A stretch of 64,000 nt of DNA from Pseudoclavibacter sp. RFBB5. Its GTDB lineage: Bacteria; Actinomycetota; Actinomycetes; Actinomycetales; Microbacteriaceae. The notes under the pieces are model-generated. The model did no database searches, had not been told where the DNA came from, and was given only the letters and a program-made list of their open reading frames with translations. Location of the stretch: contig NZ_PSTZ01000007.1 of NCBI RefSeq assembly GCF_002931555.1, forward strand, positions 558,001 to 622,000, in the 5' to 3' direction. Shown one piece after another: positions 8,387 to 19,999 of the stretch. The position numbers and the translations under genes were made by a program. Each line of letters starts with the position of its first letter. The stretch's first letter is position 1.

Positions 8387-8992
8387 GTGGTTGTCCCGTT
8401 GCATCGATCTGCCCCGGAGTTCGAGGCCGCCGTAGAGGCGGTCCGTGCGGCCGAGTTCCGCTCTGCCCTCACGGTGAGTGAGATCCGTCCCCCAGCGAAC
8501 CTGGCCCCCGAATCGCTCGCTCTCTCCGGAGACGTGCGACCAACTGCCCACGCCAGCGATTCAGAGCTCGGCACCGGCAGGTTCATCCTGCTCCACGACG
8601 AGAGCGAGCCGGAAGCCTGGCGCGGAGCGTTCCGCGTCGTCTGCTTCGCACAGGCGCCGCTGGAGCCCGAGATCGGCGTCGACCCCTTCCTCGCGCCTGT
8701 CGCGTGGTCCTGGCTCATGGATGCCCTCGAATCCAGGGGCGCCGCCTTCGAGCATCCCTCCGGAACCGCGACGACGATCAACGGTCGCGGTTTCGGTGAG
8801 CTCGAAGACCAGGGAGAGGGCGCTCAGATCGAGCTGCGCGCATCCTGGACACCCCGCGAGACCGACCTCGCGGCTCACGCCGAGGCGTGGGGCGAGCTGC
8901 TGTGCCTGCTCGCCGGCATGCCGCCCGAAGCCGAGGCAGACGACGGCGTCCAGGTCCTGCGGCACCTTCGAAAGGCCAAAGATGGGGCTTGA
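8387..8992 (+). CDS. DUF3000 family protein
   Basis: 201 aa, soluble, no signal or membrane segment. The start (HRSAPEFEAAVEAVRAAEFR) and the P-L-E-P-E-I-G-V-D-P-F-L-A-P-V-A-W-S-W-L core match the actinobacterial DUF3000 family, whose function is unknown. It overlaps the downstream ribonuclease D gene by 11 bp, and this coupling is common in actinobacteria, so a link to RNA metabolism is possible but unproven. The GTG start is supported by the -10 box 6 nt upstream. Confidence 0.85.
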   Translation: MVVPLHRSAPEFEAAVEAVRAAEFRSALTVSEIRPPANLAPESLALSGDVRPTAHASDSELGTGRFILLHDESEPEAWRGAFRVVCFAQAPLEPEIGVDPFLAPVAWSWLMDALESRGAAFEHPSGTATTINGRGFGELEDQGEGAQIELRASWTPRETDLAAHAEAWGELLCLLAGMPPEAEADDGVQVLRHLRKAKDGA

Positions 8993-10208
8993 CGCGGACC
9001 GCCTGAAGGCAGGCGGACTCGACGTGATCGAGACAGAGGACCAGCTGCGGGCGGGACTCGACAGGCTCGTCGCTGGAACAGGACCGGTCGCCGTGGACGC
9101 CGAGCGCGCGTCCGGGTATCGGTATTCAGAGCGTGCCTACCTCGTTCAGCTGTTCCGTCGCGGAAGCGGCACGCTGCTGATCGACCCGATCGCGACGGGG
9201 TCGCTTGCTCGCCTGCAGGAGATCATCGGCGAGGAGGAGTGGATCTTCCACGCGGCTACCCAGGACCTGCCCTGCCTGCGCGAACTCGAGCTGGACCCGA
9301 CGCTCATCTTCGACACGGAGCTCGCCGCGCGACTGCTCGGCTACGAGCGAGTCGGGCTCGGCGCCGTCATCGAGCGCCTCCTCGGCATCTCACTCGAGAA
9401 GGCGCATTCCGCGGCAGATTGGTCGACGAGGCCGCTTCCGGAGACCTGGCTCGCCTACGCGGCGCTCGACGTGGAACTGCTGATCGACGTCCGTGACCAG
9501 CTGCACCAGGAGCTCGTGGATGCCGGGAAGCTGGAAGCGGCTCGCGAAGAGTTCGCCGATATCCTGGAGCGTGAGCTGGGAGTGAAGAAGCCAGACGCCT
9601 GGCGTCGGATCGGCGGCATCAGCCGGCTCCGCAGTCCGCGGGCTCTTGCAGTGGCGAGGGAGCTGTGGCTCTCGCGCGATGAGATGGCGAGAAGCTCCGA
9701 CACCGCGCCTGGGCGCCTCTTCCCGGATCGCGCACTTGCCGCCGTTGCGACGGCGATGCCCCGGACGCGTGGCGAGCTGGCGCGACTGAAGGAATTCACG
9801 GGGCGGGCATCCCGAACGCAACTCGATCGCTGGTGGGGCGCCGTCGAGCGCGGGCTCACGACGGACGAGCTGCCACCGCAGGCGCCGCGCGACCCGGACC
9901 GCATGCCGCACCACCGCCAGTGGGAGCAGCGGGCCCCTGAGGCAGACCGCCGCCTCAAGCTCGCTCGTGAGTTCCTCGTGGCCCACGCCGAGCAGCTCCA
10001 CATGCCGGTCGAGAACCTGCTGACACCCGAGCTGCTCAGGCGCGCGGCCTGGAACCCGCGCCAGCCGATCTCGGCAGACGCGGTTGCCGAGCACCTGCGC
10101 GAGCTGGGCGCTCGACCGTGGCAGACCAGCGAGGTCGCACAGGGAATCGCCGCCGCTTTTGTAGGAGCTGACCAATTGACTTCCGCTCCGGACGGAGAGG
10201 CTTCGTAG
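8982..10208 (+). CDS. rnd: Ribonuclease D-like 3'-5' exonuclease with HRDC domain
   Basis: 408 aa. The N-terminal DEDD exonuclease domain (about 15-190) carries the acidic residues Asp39 and Glu41 (VDAERASG), Asp95 (AATQDLPCL) and Asp163 (YAALDVELL; the Tyr of DEDDy is present). HRDC domain at about 205-290, then a second helical region to the C-terminus. Known role: trimming 3' ends of tRNA precursors and other structured RNAs in the cytoplasm. The ATG at 8982 lies inside the DUF3000 end (11-bp overlap), indicating translational coupling. Many longer upstream starts in this frame exist but read through the DUF3000 coding sequence. Confidence 0.9.
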   Translation: MGLDADRLKAGGLDVIETEDQLRAGLDRLVAGTGPVAVDAERASGYRYSERAYLVQLFRRGSGTLLIDPIATGSLARLQEIIGEEEWIFHAATQDLPCLRELELDPTLIFDTELAARLLGYERVGLGAVIERLLGISLEKAHSAADWSTRPLPETWLAYAALDVELLIDVRDQLHQELVDAGKLEAAREEFADILERELGVKKPDAWRRIGGISRLRSPRALAVARELWLSRDEMARSSDTAPGRLFPDRALAAVATAMPRTRGELARLKEFTGRASRTQLDRWWGAVERGLTTDELPPQAPRDPDRMPHHRQWEQRAPEADRRLKLAREFLVAHAEQLHMPVENLLTPELLRRAAWNPRQPISADAVAEHLRELGARPWQTSEVAQGIAAAFVGADQLTSAPDGEAS

Positions 10209-10283
10209 CTTCGCACGAGGCATTGGCCTCCCATCAGGCGGGCATCCATAGGATGACCGAGTCAATAGATGCTTGGAGGCAGT

Positions 10284-11510
10284 GTGGCCAATCGAGAAGT
10301 GTTGTTCATCGACGGCGTTCGGACCCCCTTCGGACGTGCCGGCGAGAAGGGCATGTACTGGAAGACCCGTGCGGATGACCTCGCCGTCAAGGCGATCAAG
10401 GGGCTCCTCGACCGGAACCCGCAGATCCCACACGACCGCTACGACGACGTCGCCATCGCGGCGACCACGCAGCAGGGTGACCAGGGCCTGACCCTCGGTC
10501 GCTCGACCGCCATCCTCGCCGGTCTCCCGAACACGGTTCCGGGTCTCGCCATCGACCGGATGTGCGCCGGCGCCATGACGGCGGTCACGACCATGGGCTC
10601 CGGCGTCGGCTTCGGCGCCTACGACGTCACGATCGCCGGCGGCGTCGAGCACATGGGCCGGCACCCGCTCGGCATCGGGGCCGACCCGAACCCGAGGTTC
10701 GTCGCCGAGCAGCTCGTGAGCGGTGACGCCCTCAACATGGGCAAGACCGCAGAGCGCCTGCACGACCGCTTCCCTCAGCTCACGCGCGAGCGCAGCGACC
10801 GCTACGCCATGCGCAGCCAGCAGAAGGCCGCCGCCGCGTACGACAACGGCCAGCTGCAGCCCGACCTCATCCCCGTGGCGATCGAGTCCGAGGCTGGCTG
10901 GGGACTCGCGACTCGAGACGAGACGCTGCGGCCCGAGACGAACATGGAGACGCTCTCCACTCTGAAGACGCCCTTCCGCCCGCACGGTCGAGTGACCGCT
11001 GGGAACGCCAGCGGCCTGAACGACGGCGCGACCGCCGCGATCATCGCATCGAGCGCCGCCGCCAAGGAGTTCTCTCTCAAGCCCAAGATGCGCATGGTCA
11101 CGTTCGCGTTCGCCGGCGTCCAGCCCGAGGTCATGGGCCTCGGACCCGTGCCCTCGACGGAGAAGGCCCTCGCCCGGGCCGGCATGACCATCGACGACAT
11201 CGGTCTCTTCGAGTTGAACGAGGCATTCGCCGTGCAGGTGCTGTCCTTCCTCGACCACTACGGCATCGACGACGACGACCCATCGGTGAACCCGTACGGC
11301 GGCGCCATCGCGATCGGCCACCCGCTCGCCTCATCCGGCGTACGCCTGATGACCCAGCTCGCGAAGCAGTTCGAAGAGCATCCGGAGGTCCGCTTCGGCC
11401 TGACCGCCATGTGCGTCGGCCTCGGACAGGGCGGCACCGTCATCTGGGAGAACCCCAACTGGAACGGCAAGTCGCACGCACGCCGAGGCTTCGGCAAGAA
11501 GGGACGCTGA
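10284..11510 (+). CDS. fadA: Acetyl-CoA acyltransferase (3-ketoacyl-CoA thiolase)
   Basis: 408 aa from a GTG start preceded by GGAGG 4 nt upstream; an in-frame ATG at 10269 lacks a ribosome site. It catalyses the last, thiolytic step of fatty acid beta-oxidation. The thiolase triad is visible: nucleophile Cys94 (DRMCAGAMTA), His346 (AIAIGHPLASSG) and Cys377 (AMCVGLGQGG); NEAFAVQ at about 312-318 is also conserved. It is followed 5 nt later by fadB, so the pair probably encodes a trifunctional-type complex. A TAGGAT -10 box lies at 10249-10254. Confidence 0.93.
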   Translation: MANREVLFIDGVRTPFGRAGEKGMYWKTRADDLAVKAIKGLLDRNPQIPHDRYDDVAIAATTQQGDQGLTLGRSTAILAGLPNTVPGLAIDRMCAGAMTAVTTMGSGVGFGAYDVTIAGGVEHMGRHPLGIGADPNPRFVAEQLVSGDALNMGKTAERLHDRFPQLTRERSDRYAMRSQQKAAAAYDNGQLQPDLIPVAIESEAGWGLATRDETLRPETNMETLSTLKTPFRPHGRVTAGNASGLNDGATAAIIASSAAAKEFSLKPKMRMVTFAFAGVQPEVMGLGPVPSTEKALARAGMTIDDIGLFELNEAFAVQVLSFLDHYGIDDDDPSVNPYGGAIAIGHPLASSGVRLMTQLAKQFEEHPEVRFGLTAMCVGLGQGGTVIWENPNWNGKSHARRGFGKKGR

Positions 11511-11515
11511 TCACC

Positions 11516-13657
11516 ATGGCAACTGATCTCCGAGCACGCTACGCTCCCCTGCTCGCCATGAGCACCGACGAGGTCGTGACGCACTCGCTTGTCCGCGACG
11601 TCACCCTGCCGAGCGGCCGAACGCTGGCGCTCATCACGCTCGACAACGGCCACGACTACACGCGGCCGAACACGCTCGGGCCCGAGACGCTCGCCGAGCT
11701 CGGGGAGGTGCTCTCGCGTCTCCGGGCGCGAGCGTCGTCGCACGACATCGACGCGGTCGCCATCACCGGCAAGCGCTTCAACTTCGCCGCGGGTGCCGAC
11801 CTCTCCAACGTCGGCTCGATCCCCAGCCGTGAGGTTGCCCTGCAGCTCGCGCAGCTCGGCCACGAGGTGCTCGGCTCACTCGGCAGGCTCGGCGTGCCCA
11901 GCTTCACGTTCTACAACGGACTCGCGCTCGGCGGCGGGGTCGAGATCGGCCTGAACTCCGACTACCGCACGGTCGACGCCACGGTTCCGGCCTTCGCGCT
12001 CCCCGAGACCTTCCTCGGCCTGGTACCGGGCTGGGGAGGCGCCAGCATCCTGCCGAACCTCATCGGCATCGAGAACGCGCTCAAGGTCATCATCGAGAAT
12101 CCGCTGAAGCAGAACCGGATGCTCAAGGGGCCCCAGGTCGCCGAGCTCGGCATCGCGGACGCGATCTTCCCGAGCCTCAACTTCCTCGAGGACTCGCTCG
12201 CGTGGGCCGACAAGGTCATCACCGGGGATATCGAGGTCAAGCGCCCCCACGCGCCGGGACGTCTCGAGCGACTCGCGAAGTGGGACCTCGCACTCGGGGT
12301 CGCGCGGCGGACGCTGGAGGAGAAGCTCGGCACGGTCGCGCTTGCCCCATACCGGGCTCTCGACCTCCTCAAGCTCGCCAAGGGCGACGACCGGGAGAAG
12401 GGGTTCGCGGCCGAGGACGAAGCGCTCGCCGATCTCATCTCCGGCGACCAGTTCGTGGCATCCATCTACGCGTTCAACCTCGTGCAGAAGCGCGCCAAGC
12501 GTCCAGCGGGGGCGCCGGACAAGGCCCTGGCGCGCCCGGTCAACAAGGTCGGCGTCATCGGCGCCGGGCTCATGGCGACGCAGTTCGCTACGCTGTTCGT
12601 GCGCCGCCTCAAAGTCCCCGTCGTCATCACCGACCTCGACCAGGCACGGGTCGACTCGGGCGTCGCCGCGGTGCGTCGCGAACTCGAGAAGCTGCACGAG
12701 AAGGGTCGGATCGACGGAGACGAATACGGGCGCCTGACCGGGCTCGTGCACGGAACCACGAACAGGAGCGAGTTCGCCGACTGCGACTGGGTCATCGAGG
12801 CTGTCTTCGAGGAACTCGGCGTGAAGCAGCAGGTCTTCTCCGACTTCGAGAAGATCGTGGGACCTGAGGCCGTCCTCGCCACGAACACCTCGTCGCTGTC
12901 GGTCGCGCAGATCGGCGCGCAGCTCGAGCACCCGGAGCGCCTGGTCGGCTTCCACTTCTTCAACCCTGTTGCACAGATGCCCCTCATCGAGGTGGTGAAG
13001 ACGCAGAGCACCGACGACGCGACACTCGCGACGGCGATGGCAACAGCTAAGAACCTCAAGAAGACCGCCGTCATCACGAGGGACGCTCCAGGCTTCGTCG
13101 TGAACCGAGTCCTCGCGAAGGTACTCGGCGAGGCGATGAACGCTGTCGACACCGGGACGTCCTTCGAGACGGTCGACCATGCGCTCGACCGCATCGGCTT
13201 GCCCATGACACCCTTCGAGCTTCTCGAGCTCGTTGGCCTGAAGGTGGGAGCACACGTCCTCGACACTCACCACGCCGCGTTCCCTGACCGCTTCTTCGAA
13301 TCGGAGAACCTGCACAGGCTCGCCGACTACGGCAAGCTGTACGACCGCGACGGGAAGGGCAAGAAGAAGGGCTTCGACAGGAAGGCCGTGCAGATCGTCG
13401 CGGGCGGCAAGACCCCGATGACCACAGAGTCGTTCGCGGAGCGGGTCGAGGTCGGCCTCGCCGACGAGATCAAGCGCATGCTCGACGAGCAGGTGGTCGC
13501 CGCTCCTGAGGACATCGATCTGTGCCTCATCCTGGGCGCAGGGTACCCCTTCCAGGCTGGCGGCATCACGCCATACCTCGACCGGATCGGCGCCTCTGAG
13601 AAGGCGTTCGGCGGCACCTTCCACACGCCGCCCATCCGCGGGGCTGCCACCCGCTGA
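11516..13657 (+). CDS. fadB: Enoyl-CoA hydratase / 3-hydroxyacyl-CoA dehydrogenase (FadB-like)
   Basis: 713 aa multifunctional beta-oxidation protein. The crotonase domain (about 20-300) has the oxyanion motif (FNFAAGADLSN) and both acid residues, Glu143 (ALGGGVEIGL) and Glu164 (LPETFLGLVPGWGG). The NAD-binding domain starts near 344 with VGVIGAGLMATQFA, and the dehydrogenase His lies in VGFHFFNPVAQMP, followed by the C-terminal 3HCDH domains. It hydrates enoyl-CoA and oxidises hydroxyacyl-CoA; FadA cleaves the product. GAAGGGA lies upstream of the ATG, overlapping the end of fadA. The hairpin at 13676-13714 ends the operon. No acyl-CoA dehydrogenase or FadR-type regulator is adjacent. Confidence 0.93.
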   Translation: MATDLRARYAPLLAMSTDEVVTHSLVRDVTLPSGRTLALITLDNGHDYTRPNTLGPETLAELGEVLSRLRARASSHDIDAVAITGKRFNFAAGADLSNVGSIPSREVALQLAQLGHEVLGSLGRLGVPSFTFYNGLALGGGVEIGLNSDYRTVDATVPAFALPETFLGLVPGWGGASILPNLIGIENALKVIIENPLKQNRMLKGPQVAELGIADAIFPSLNFLEDSLAWADKVITGDIEVKRPHAPGRLERLAKWDLALGVARRTLEEKLGTVALAPYRALDLLKLAKGDDREKGFAAEDEALADLISGDQFVASIYAFNLVQKRAKRPAGAPDKALARPVNKVGVIGAGLMATQFATLFVRRLKVPVVITDLDQARVDSGVAAVRRELEKLHEKGRIDGDEYGRLTGLVHGTTNRSEFADCDWVIEAVFEELGVKQQVFSDFEKIVGPEAVLATNTSSLSVAQIGAQLEHPERLVGFHFFNPVAQMPLIEVVKTQSTDDATLATAMATAKNLKKTAVITRDAPGFVVNRVLAKVLGEAMNAVDTGTSFETVDHALDRIGLPMTPFELLELVGLKVGAHVLDTHHAAFPDRFFESENLHRLADYGKLYDRDGKGKKKGFDRKAVQIVAGGKTPMTTESFAERVEVGLADEIKRMLDEQVVAAPEDIDLCLILGAGYPFQAGGITPYLDRIGASEKAFGGTFHTPPIRGAATR

Positions 13658-13675
13658 CCCGGGCCGCCAACATCA

Positions 13676-13714
13676 AAGGCGCCTCCCTGCCCGTCTCGGG
13701 TGGGGAGGCGCCTT
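13676..13714. terminator. Bidirectional terminator between fadB and gldA
   Basis: Perfect 12-bp stem (13676-13687 with 13703-13714) and 15-nt loop, located between convergent genes. Confidence 0.75.
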
Positions 13715-13726
13715 CGTCGAGCGAGG

Positions 13727-14878
13727 CTAGTGCGCGGCGTGGTACTTGACCGGTTCCGGCAGGCCGGCCTCGGCACGGATGCGCCGGGAGAGCCGCTCGA
13801 GCGAGGTCAGGGCCGCGATCACGTCGTCGGCGGTCACGACGAACGGCATGTTGTGGATGGTCTCCCCCGGCACCGTCGCGGCCTCGGCGATGAGCCGGAG
13901 CTCGTGCTTGTCGTCCGTCGAGAGCCCGATCTCCGTGAGGGTCGTCGGCAGCCCGAGCTTCGTGGTGAAGACGATGAAGTCGCGGATCTCCTCCTCGGGT
14001 GCGCCCTCGAGGATGAGCTGTGCGATGGAGCCGATGTTGACCTTCTCGCCGTGCTGGAGGCCGTGCGTCTGCGGGGCTGCCGTCAGGCCGTTGTGGATCG
14101 CGTGCGCGGCGGCGAGGCCGCCCGACTCGAAGCCGAGTCCCGAGAGCAGGGTGTTCGCTTCGATGGCACGGTCGAGCGCCGGCGTCACGACGCCGTCCTC
14201 CACCGCGTCGAGCGCGGTCGGAGCGTTCTCCCAGAGCACGTCCCAGCTGAGCTTCGCCAGCGCAGTGCCGGTCTGCGTCGGGAGTCCGCCTGCCATCGTC
14301 TTCGAGTTCGAGCGGCTGGTGGCACGCGCCTCGAGCCAGGTGGCGAGAGCGTCGCCGAAGCCCGCGACGAGGAATCGAGCGGGAGCGTCCGCGACGAGCT
14401 GCGAGTCGATGAGCACGAGGTCGGGGTTGCGAGGGAAGAAGCGGTACTCCTCGAACTCGCCCGACTCGGTGTAGACCACGGCGAGCGCGGAGGTCGGCGC
14501 GTCGGTGGAGGCGACGGTCGGCACGCTCACCCAGCGGATTCCCGCCAGGAAGCCGGCTGCCTTCGCGGCGTCGATCGTGCTGCCGCCGCCAACGGCGACG
14601 ATGACGTCGCTGCCGCTCTGCGTGATCACCTCGACGATGCGGTCGATCTCACCGGACGAGGCGACACCGTTGAACCGCTCGCGCGGCACCTCTGCGTCCC
14701 CACCGTTGAAGGAGGTCGTGAGGCGCTCGCCGAGCAGGTCCCAGACGAAGTCGTCGGTGAGGAGCAGGGGCGACTGGCCGATCTGCGCGACGAACTCGCC
14801 GAGGCGCGCCAGCGCGCCCTTGCCCTGCACGTATCGGCCGGGGCTGAGGACTGTGCGGATGGGGGTCTCATTCGTCAT
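13727..14878 (-). CDS. gldA: Glycerol dehydrogenase-like iron/zinc alcohol dehydrogenase
   Basis: 383 aa, a usual length for family III metal-dependent polyol dehydrogenases. The N-terminal NAD-binding half carries VAVGGGSTIDAAKAAG. Metal ligands are present in PTVASTDAPTSALAV (Asp), AAAHAIHNGL (His) and THGLQHGEKV (His), the pattern of bacterial glycerol dehydrogenases. It probably oxidises glycerol to dihydroxyacetone; other vicinal diols or glycerol-phosphate-type substrates cannot be excluded. The ATG follows AAGGAG at good spacing. It stands alone between two hairpins; no dha kinase genes are adjacent. Confidence 0.85.
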   Translation of the reverse strand: MTNETPIRTVLSPGRYVQGKGALARLGEFVAQIGQSPLLLTDDFVWDLLGERLTTSFNGGDAEVPRERFNGVASSGEIDRIVEVITQSGSDVIVAVGGGSTIDAAKAAGFLAGIRWVSVPTVASTDAPTSALAVVYTESGEFEEYRFFPRNPDLVLIDSQLVADAPARFLVAGFGDALATWLEARATSRSNSKTMAGGLPTQTGTALAKLSWDVLWENAPTALDAVEDGVVTPALDRAIEANTLLSGLGFESGGLAAAHAIHNGLTAAPQTHGLQHGEKVNIGSIAQLILEGAPEEEIRDFIVFTTKLGLPTTLTEIGLSTDDKHELRLIAEAATVPGETIHNMPFVVTADDVIAALTSLERLSRRIRAEAGLPEPVKYHAAH

Positions 14879-14984
14879 GGGGAACTCCTTCGTAATCGGA
14901 AATCGCCCCAACGCTAGCGAGCGGAGATGGGCGCGGACCACGGTTGTTCTCAGAGACAGAGAACGGAGAGCGTGTAGGAGAACG

Positions 14985-15018
14985 CCGAAGGGCGGAGCCT
15001 CTCGGCTCCGCCCTTCGG
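14985..15018 (-). terminator. Terminator downstream of acnA
   Basis: Perfect 15-bp G+C-rich stem (14985-14999 with 15004-15018) and 4-nt loop, 20 nt beyond the acnA stop. Confidence 0.85.
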
Positions 15019-15038
15019 TCTTGCTGTGCTGCTGCTGG

Positions 15039-17855
<2,817 letters not shown>

Positions 17856-17964
17856 GTCTCGGCTCCTTCTTTGCAACTCTGGGTGCGCGGCCCGCGCCCA
17901 GCAATCATCTCGCGTCTCGCCGTGGCTTGCCTCGAAGGTGATCCTGAGTTGATCGAGACGCTTT

Positions 17965-17982
17965 TATCTTGACATCAAGATA
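17965..17982. promoter_or_regulatory. Perfect 18-bp palindrome upstream of acnA (candidate operator)
   Basis: TATCTTGACATCAAGATA: two 8-bp half sites around a 2-nt centre, strikingly AT-rich for this genome. It overlaps the last codons of the DUF3159 gene and lies about 110 bp before acnA. Its form fits MarR/PecS-type dimer sites; in Streptomyces the PecS-like regulator TamR controls aconitase, so such a regulator is a plausible but unproven binder. Confidence 0.55.
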
Positions 17983-18724
17983 CTTTACCTGCTTCACTCT
18001 GCGCTCGGGACCGTGACGCGCTCAGCAGCGCGCGCACGAAGAGCACGGTGACGACGAGGACCACCGCGTACATGGGTGTTCCCATGAGCAGCCTCGCCAA
18101 CCCGAGCGCCTCGACGTTGCCAGCGAAGTACAGCGGCAGCTGCACGGCGAGGCGCAGCGCGAAGAACCCGACCCAGACGAGCGTGATGATGGACATCCAC
18201 CGCAGCATCGAGCGGTCCTGACGCCAGCTGGATCCCTGACCGGTGATGAGCCCCGTGACGAGCCCGATGACGGGCCAGCGGACGAGAACCGAGACGAGCA
18301 GCGCTGCTCCGTACGCGGCGTTGGTGTAGAACCCGACGAGGTAGAAGTTCTCCCCCCGGCCGGTGGTCATGGCGAGGACACCGGAGATCAGCAATGCCAC
18401 GAGGCCCGAGATCGCCGGCACGACCGGCTCCTTCTGCAGCGCACGGATGAGGATGAACAGCAGGCCGAGAGCCGCGGGCGCGATGACGGCGACCCAGAGC
18501 TCGGTTCCGAGCGTGAACAGGACCAGGAACACGATGCCGGGCAGCAGGGTCTCGATGAGTCCCCGGATACCGCCCATGGCCGCGAGCAGCGACGCGCCGC
18601 TGATTCCACCTTCGGTGAGCCGCCCGAGGGAGGATGACTTCGCGGCCTCCTCGAGCTTGCGCATGTTCGGCGCGTCAGATGCCGGCTGTGGAGCGTCCTG
18701 CCTCTCACCGTCGGGGATGGTCAT
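17975..18724 (-). CDS. DUF3159 family membrane protein
   Basis: 249 aa. A polar N-terminus of about 50 residues precedes six hydrophobic helices between about 52 and 235, with conserved WPVIGLVTGLITG and RWMSIITLVWVGFFALRL blocks of the actinobacterial DUF3159 family. No function is established. Its ATG overlaps the DUF3710 stop by 4 bp, so it is the last gene of a dut-DUF3710-DUF3159 operon. Its own last codons lie in the palindrome before acnA. Because acnA follows on the same strand with no hairpin between, some read-through into acnA is possible. Confidence 0.85.
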   Translation of the reverse strand: MTIPDGERQDAPQPASDAPNMRKLEEAAKSSSLGRLTEGGISGASLLAAMGGIRGLIETLLPGIVFLVLFTLGTELWVAVIAPAALGLLFILIRALQKEPVVPAISGLVALLISGVLAMTTGRGENFYLVGFYTNAAYGAALLVSVLVRWPVIGLVTGLITGQGSSWRQDRSMLRWMSIITLVWVGFFALRLAVQLPLYFAGNVEALGLARLLMGTPMYAVVLVVTVLFVRALLSASRSRAQSEAGKVS

Positions 18725-19476
18725 GCCTTGTCTGCCGCCCCCGATGCGGCGTCCTCCGTGGCGGTCTTCGACGTTGGGTCGGCCATGGCCTTCGGCACGA
18801 CGAGCGTCAGGAGCTCGCGCGGCGGCAGCGGAGCGTCTCCACGCACCACGACGACGCTCCGGAAGAGCTCGACCAGCTCGACTCGCGTCGCCTCATCGCG
18901 GAGCGCCTTCCCCGTGAGCACGCCGCGGAGGAACCAGCGAGGTCCATCGACCCCGAAGAAGCGCGCCGAGCGCGTCTGGGAGGACGCGGCTCCCTTGACG
19001 ACGACTGGGATCTTGGTGTCCAGCACCGGCCCGAGGATGCCCTCGACCTCTTCTGCAGTGCCACCCTGCTTTCGCACCTGCTCGGCGAGCTGAGCCATGA
19101 TCGAATGCCACAGGCCCGTCGATCGCGGGGCGGCGAACGCCTGGATCTGCATCGTCGATTCCTTGTAGTCGAGGGCGACCGCGACGAGCCGCTTCGTCTT
19201 CTCCTCGACCTCGAGACGAAGACCGAGCCCCTCGCGGGCGGGGATCCGCAGTGCACCGAGGTCCACGTATCGCTTCGCCGGGCTGGCCTCGCTGATGTCG
19301 AACGGGCCCCGAGTCTCCCGATCGATGGGGGCGGACTTCGCCTCCTCGTCGTGCTCGTCGTCGTCGTCGAGCCCGACCTCGAGCTCATCGTCGTCGAGCA
19401 GCTCGTCGTCGACGGTGAGCTTGTCGGCCTTCTCAGGCTTCTCTTCTTCCTTCTTGAGGAAATCAAACAGTCCCAT
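18721..19476 (-). CDS. DUF3710 family protein
   Basis: 251 aa, cytoplasmic. The N-terminal ~60 residues are highly acidic and disordered (runs of Asp/Glu), followed by the conserved DUF3710 core from about residue 60 (RGPFDISEASPAKRYVDLG ... GVDGPRWFLRGV). Function unknown. It starts 14 bp inside the end of dut and overlaps DUF3159 by 4 bp, so all three are translationally coupled. The conserved actinobacterial neighbourhood with dut does not by itself reveal a role. Confidence 0.85.
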   Translation of the reverse strand: MGLFDFLKKEEEKPEKADKLTVDDELLDDDELEVGLDDDDEHDEEAKSAPIDRETRGPFDISEASPAKRYVDLGALRIPAREGLGLRLEVEEKTKRLVAVALDYKESTMQIQAFAAPRSTGLWHSIMAQLAEQVRKQGGTAEEVEGILGPVLDTKIPVVVKGAASSQTRSARFFGVDGPRWFLRGVLTGKALRDEATRVELVELFRSVVVVRGDAPLPPRELLTLVVPKAMADPTSKTATEDAASGAADKA

Positions 19477-19924
19477 GGTGAGCCTCCTGGTCAGATGCGT
19501 AGCCGGTGGAGCCGAAACCGCCCTCGCCGCGCTGTGACGCGGAGAGCTGCTCGGTCTGGATGAAGTTCACCGGCGCGAGCTGCATCACGACGAGCTGGGC
19601 GATGCGGTCACCCGCAGCGACGGCGTATGTCTCTGCCGCGTCGGTGTTGAGCAGGATGACCTTGATCTCACCGCGATACCCGGAGTCGATGGTGCCGGGG
19701 GCGTTCACGAGCGTGATGCCGTGCTTGGCCGCGAGGCCCGACCGGGGCATCACGAAGCCGACGGTCCCCTCTGGGAGTGCGAGTCGAACGCCTGTGCCGA
19801 CCACAGCTCGCTGGCCAGGGGCCAGGGTGACCGCCCCCGTGGCGGTCAGGTCGGCACCGGCGTCGCCTGGCTGGGCGAACGCAGGGAGGACGCCCGAGAC
19901 GGGCACATCTATGACAAAGCTCAC
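19463..19924 (-). CDS. dut: dUTP pyrophosphatase
   Basis: 153 aa trimeric-type dUTPase, hydrolysing dUTP to dUMP and pyrophosphate to keep uracil out of DNA. All five motifs are visible: PGDAGADL (1), PRSGLAAKHG (2), NAPGTIDSGYRGEI (3), RIAQLVV (4) and the C-terminal lid RGEGGFGSTG (5). The GTG start lies 6 nt behind a TAGGCT -10 box with no Shine-Dalgarno, so it is probably leaderless. First gene of the dut-DUF3710-DUF3159 operon and divergent from DUF3093. Confidence 0.95.
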   Translation of the reverse strand: MSFVIDVPVSGVLPAFAQPGDAGADLTATGAVTLAPGQRAVVGTGVRLALPEGTVGFVMPRSGLAAKHGITLVNAPGTIDSGYRGEIKVILLNTDAAETYAVAAGDRIAQLVVMQLAPVNFIQTEQLSASQRGEGGFGSTGYASDQEAHHGTV

Positions 19925-19930
19925 CGTACG

Positions 19931-19936
19931 AGCCTA
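19931..19936 (-). promoter_or_regulatory. -10 box, leaderless promoter of dut operon
   Basis: TAGGCT on the minus strand ends 6 nt before the GTG start at 19924. Confidence 0.5.
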
Positions 19937-19999
19937 GCTGAGGCGTGACCGGATCGTGATCTGACAGCGATGCCCGGCAAAGCGTGATCCAATATCGCC

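Noticed and set aside
10269-10286. ATG at 10269 as the fadA start
   Set aside because: The GGAGG ribosome site lies between it and the GTG at 10284, and thiolase homology begins at the GTG.
9390-11321. Long minus-strand open frame opposite rnd and fadA (643 codons)
   Set aside because: It spans two well-supported genes on the other strand and contains no recognisable domain.
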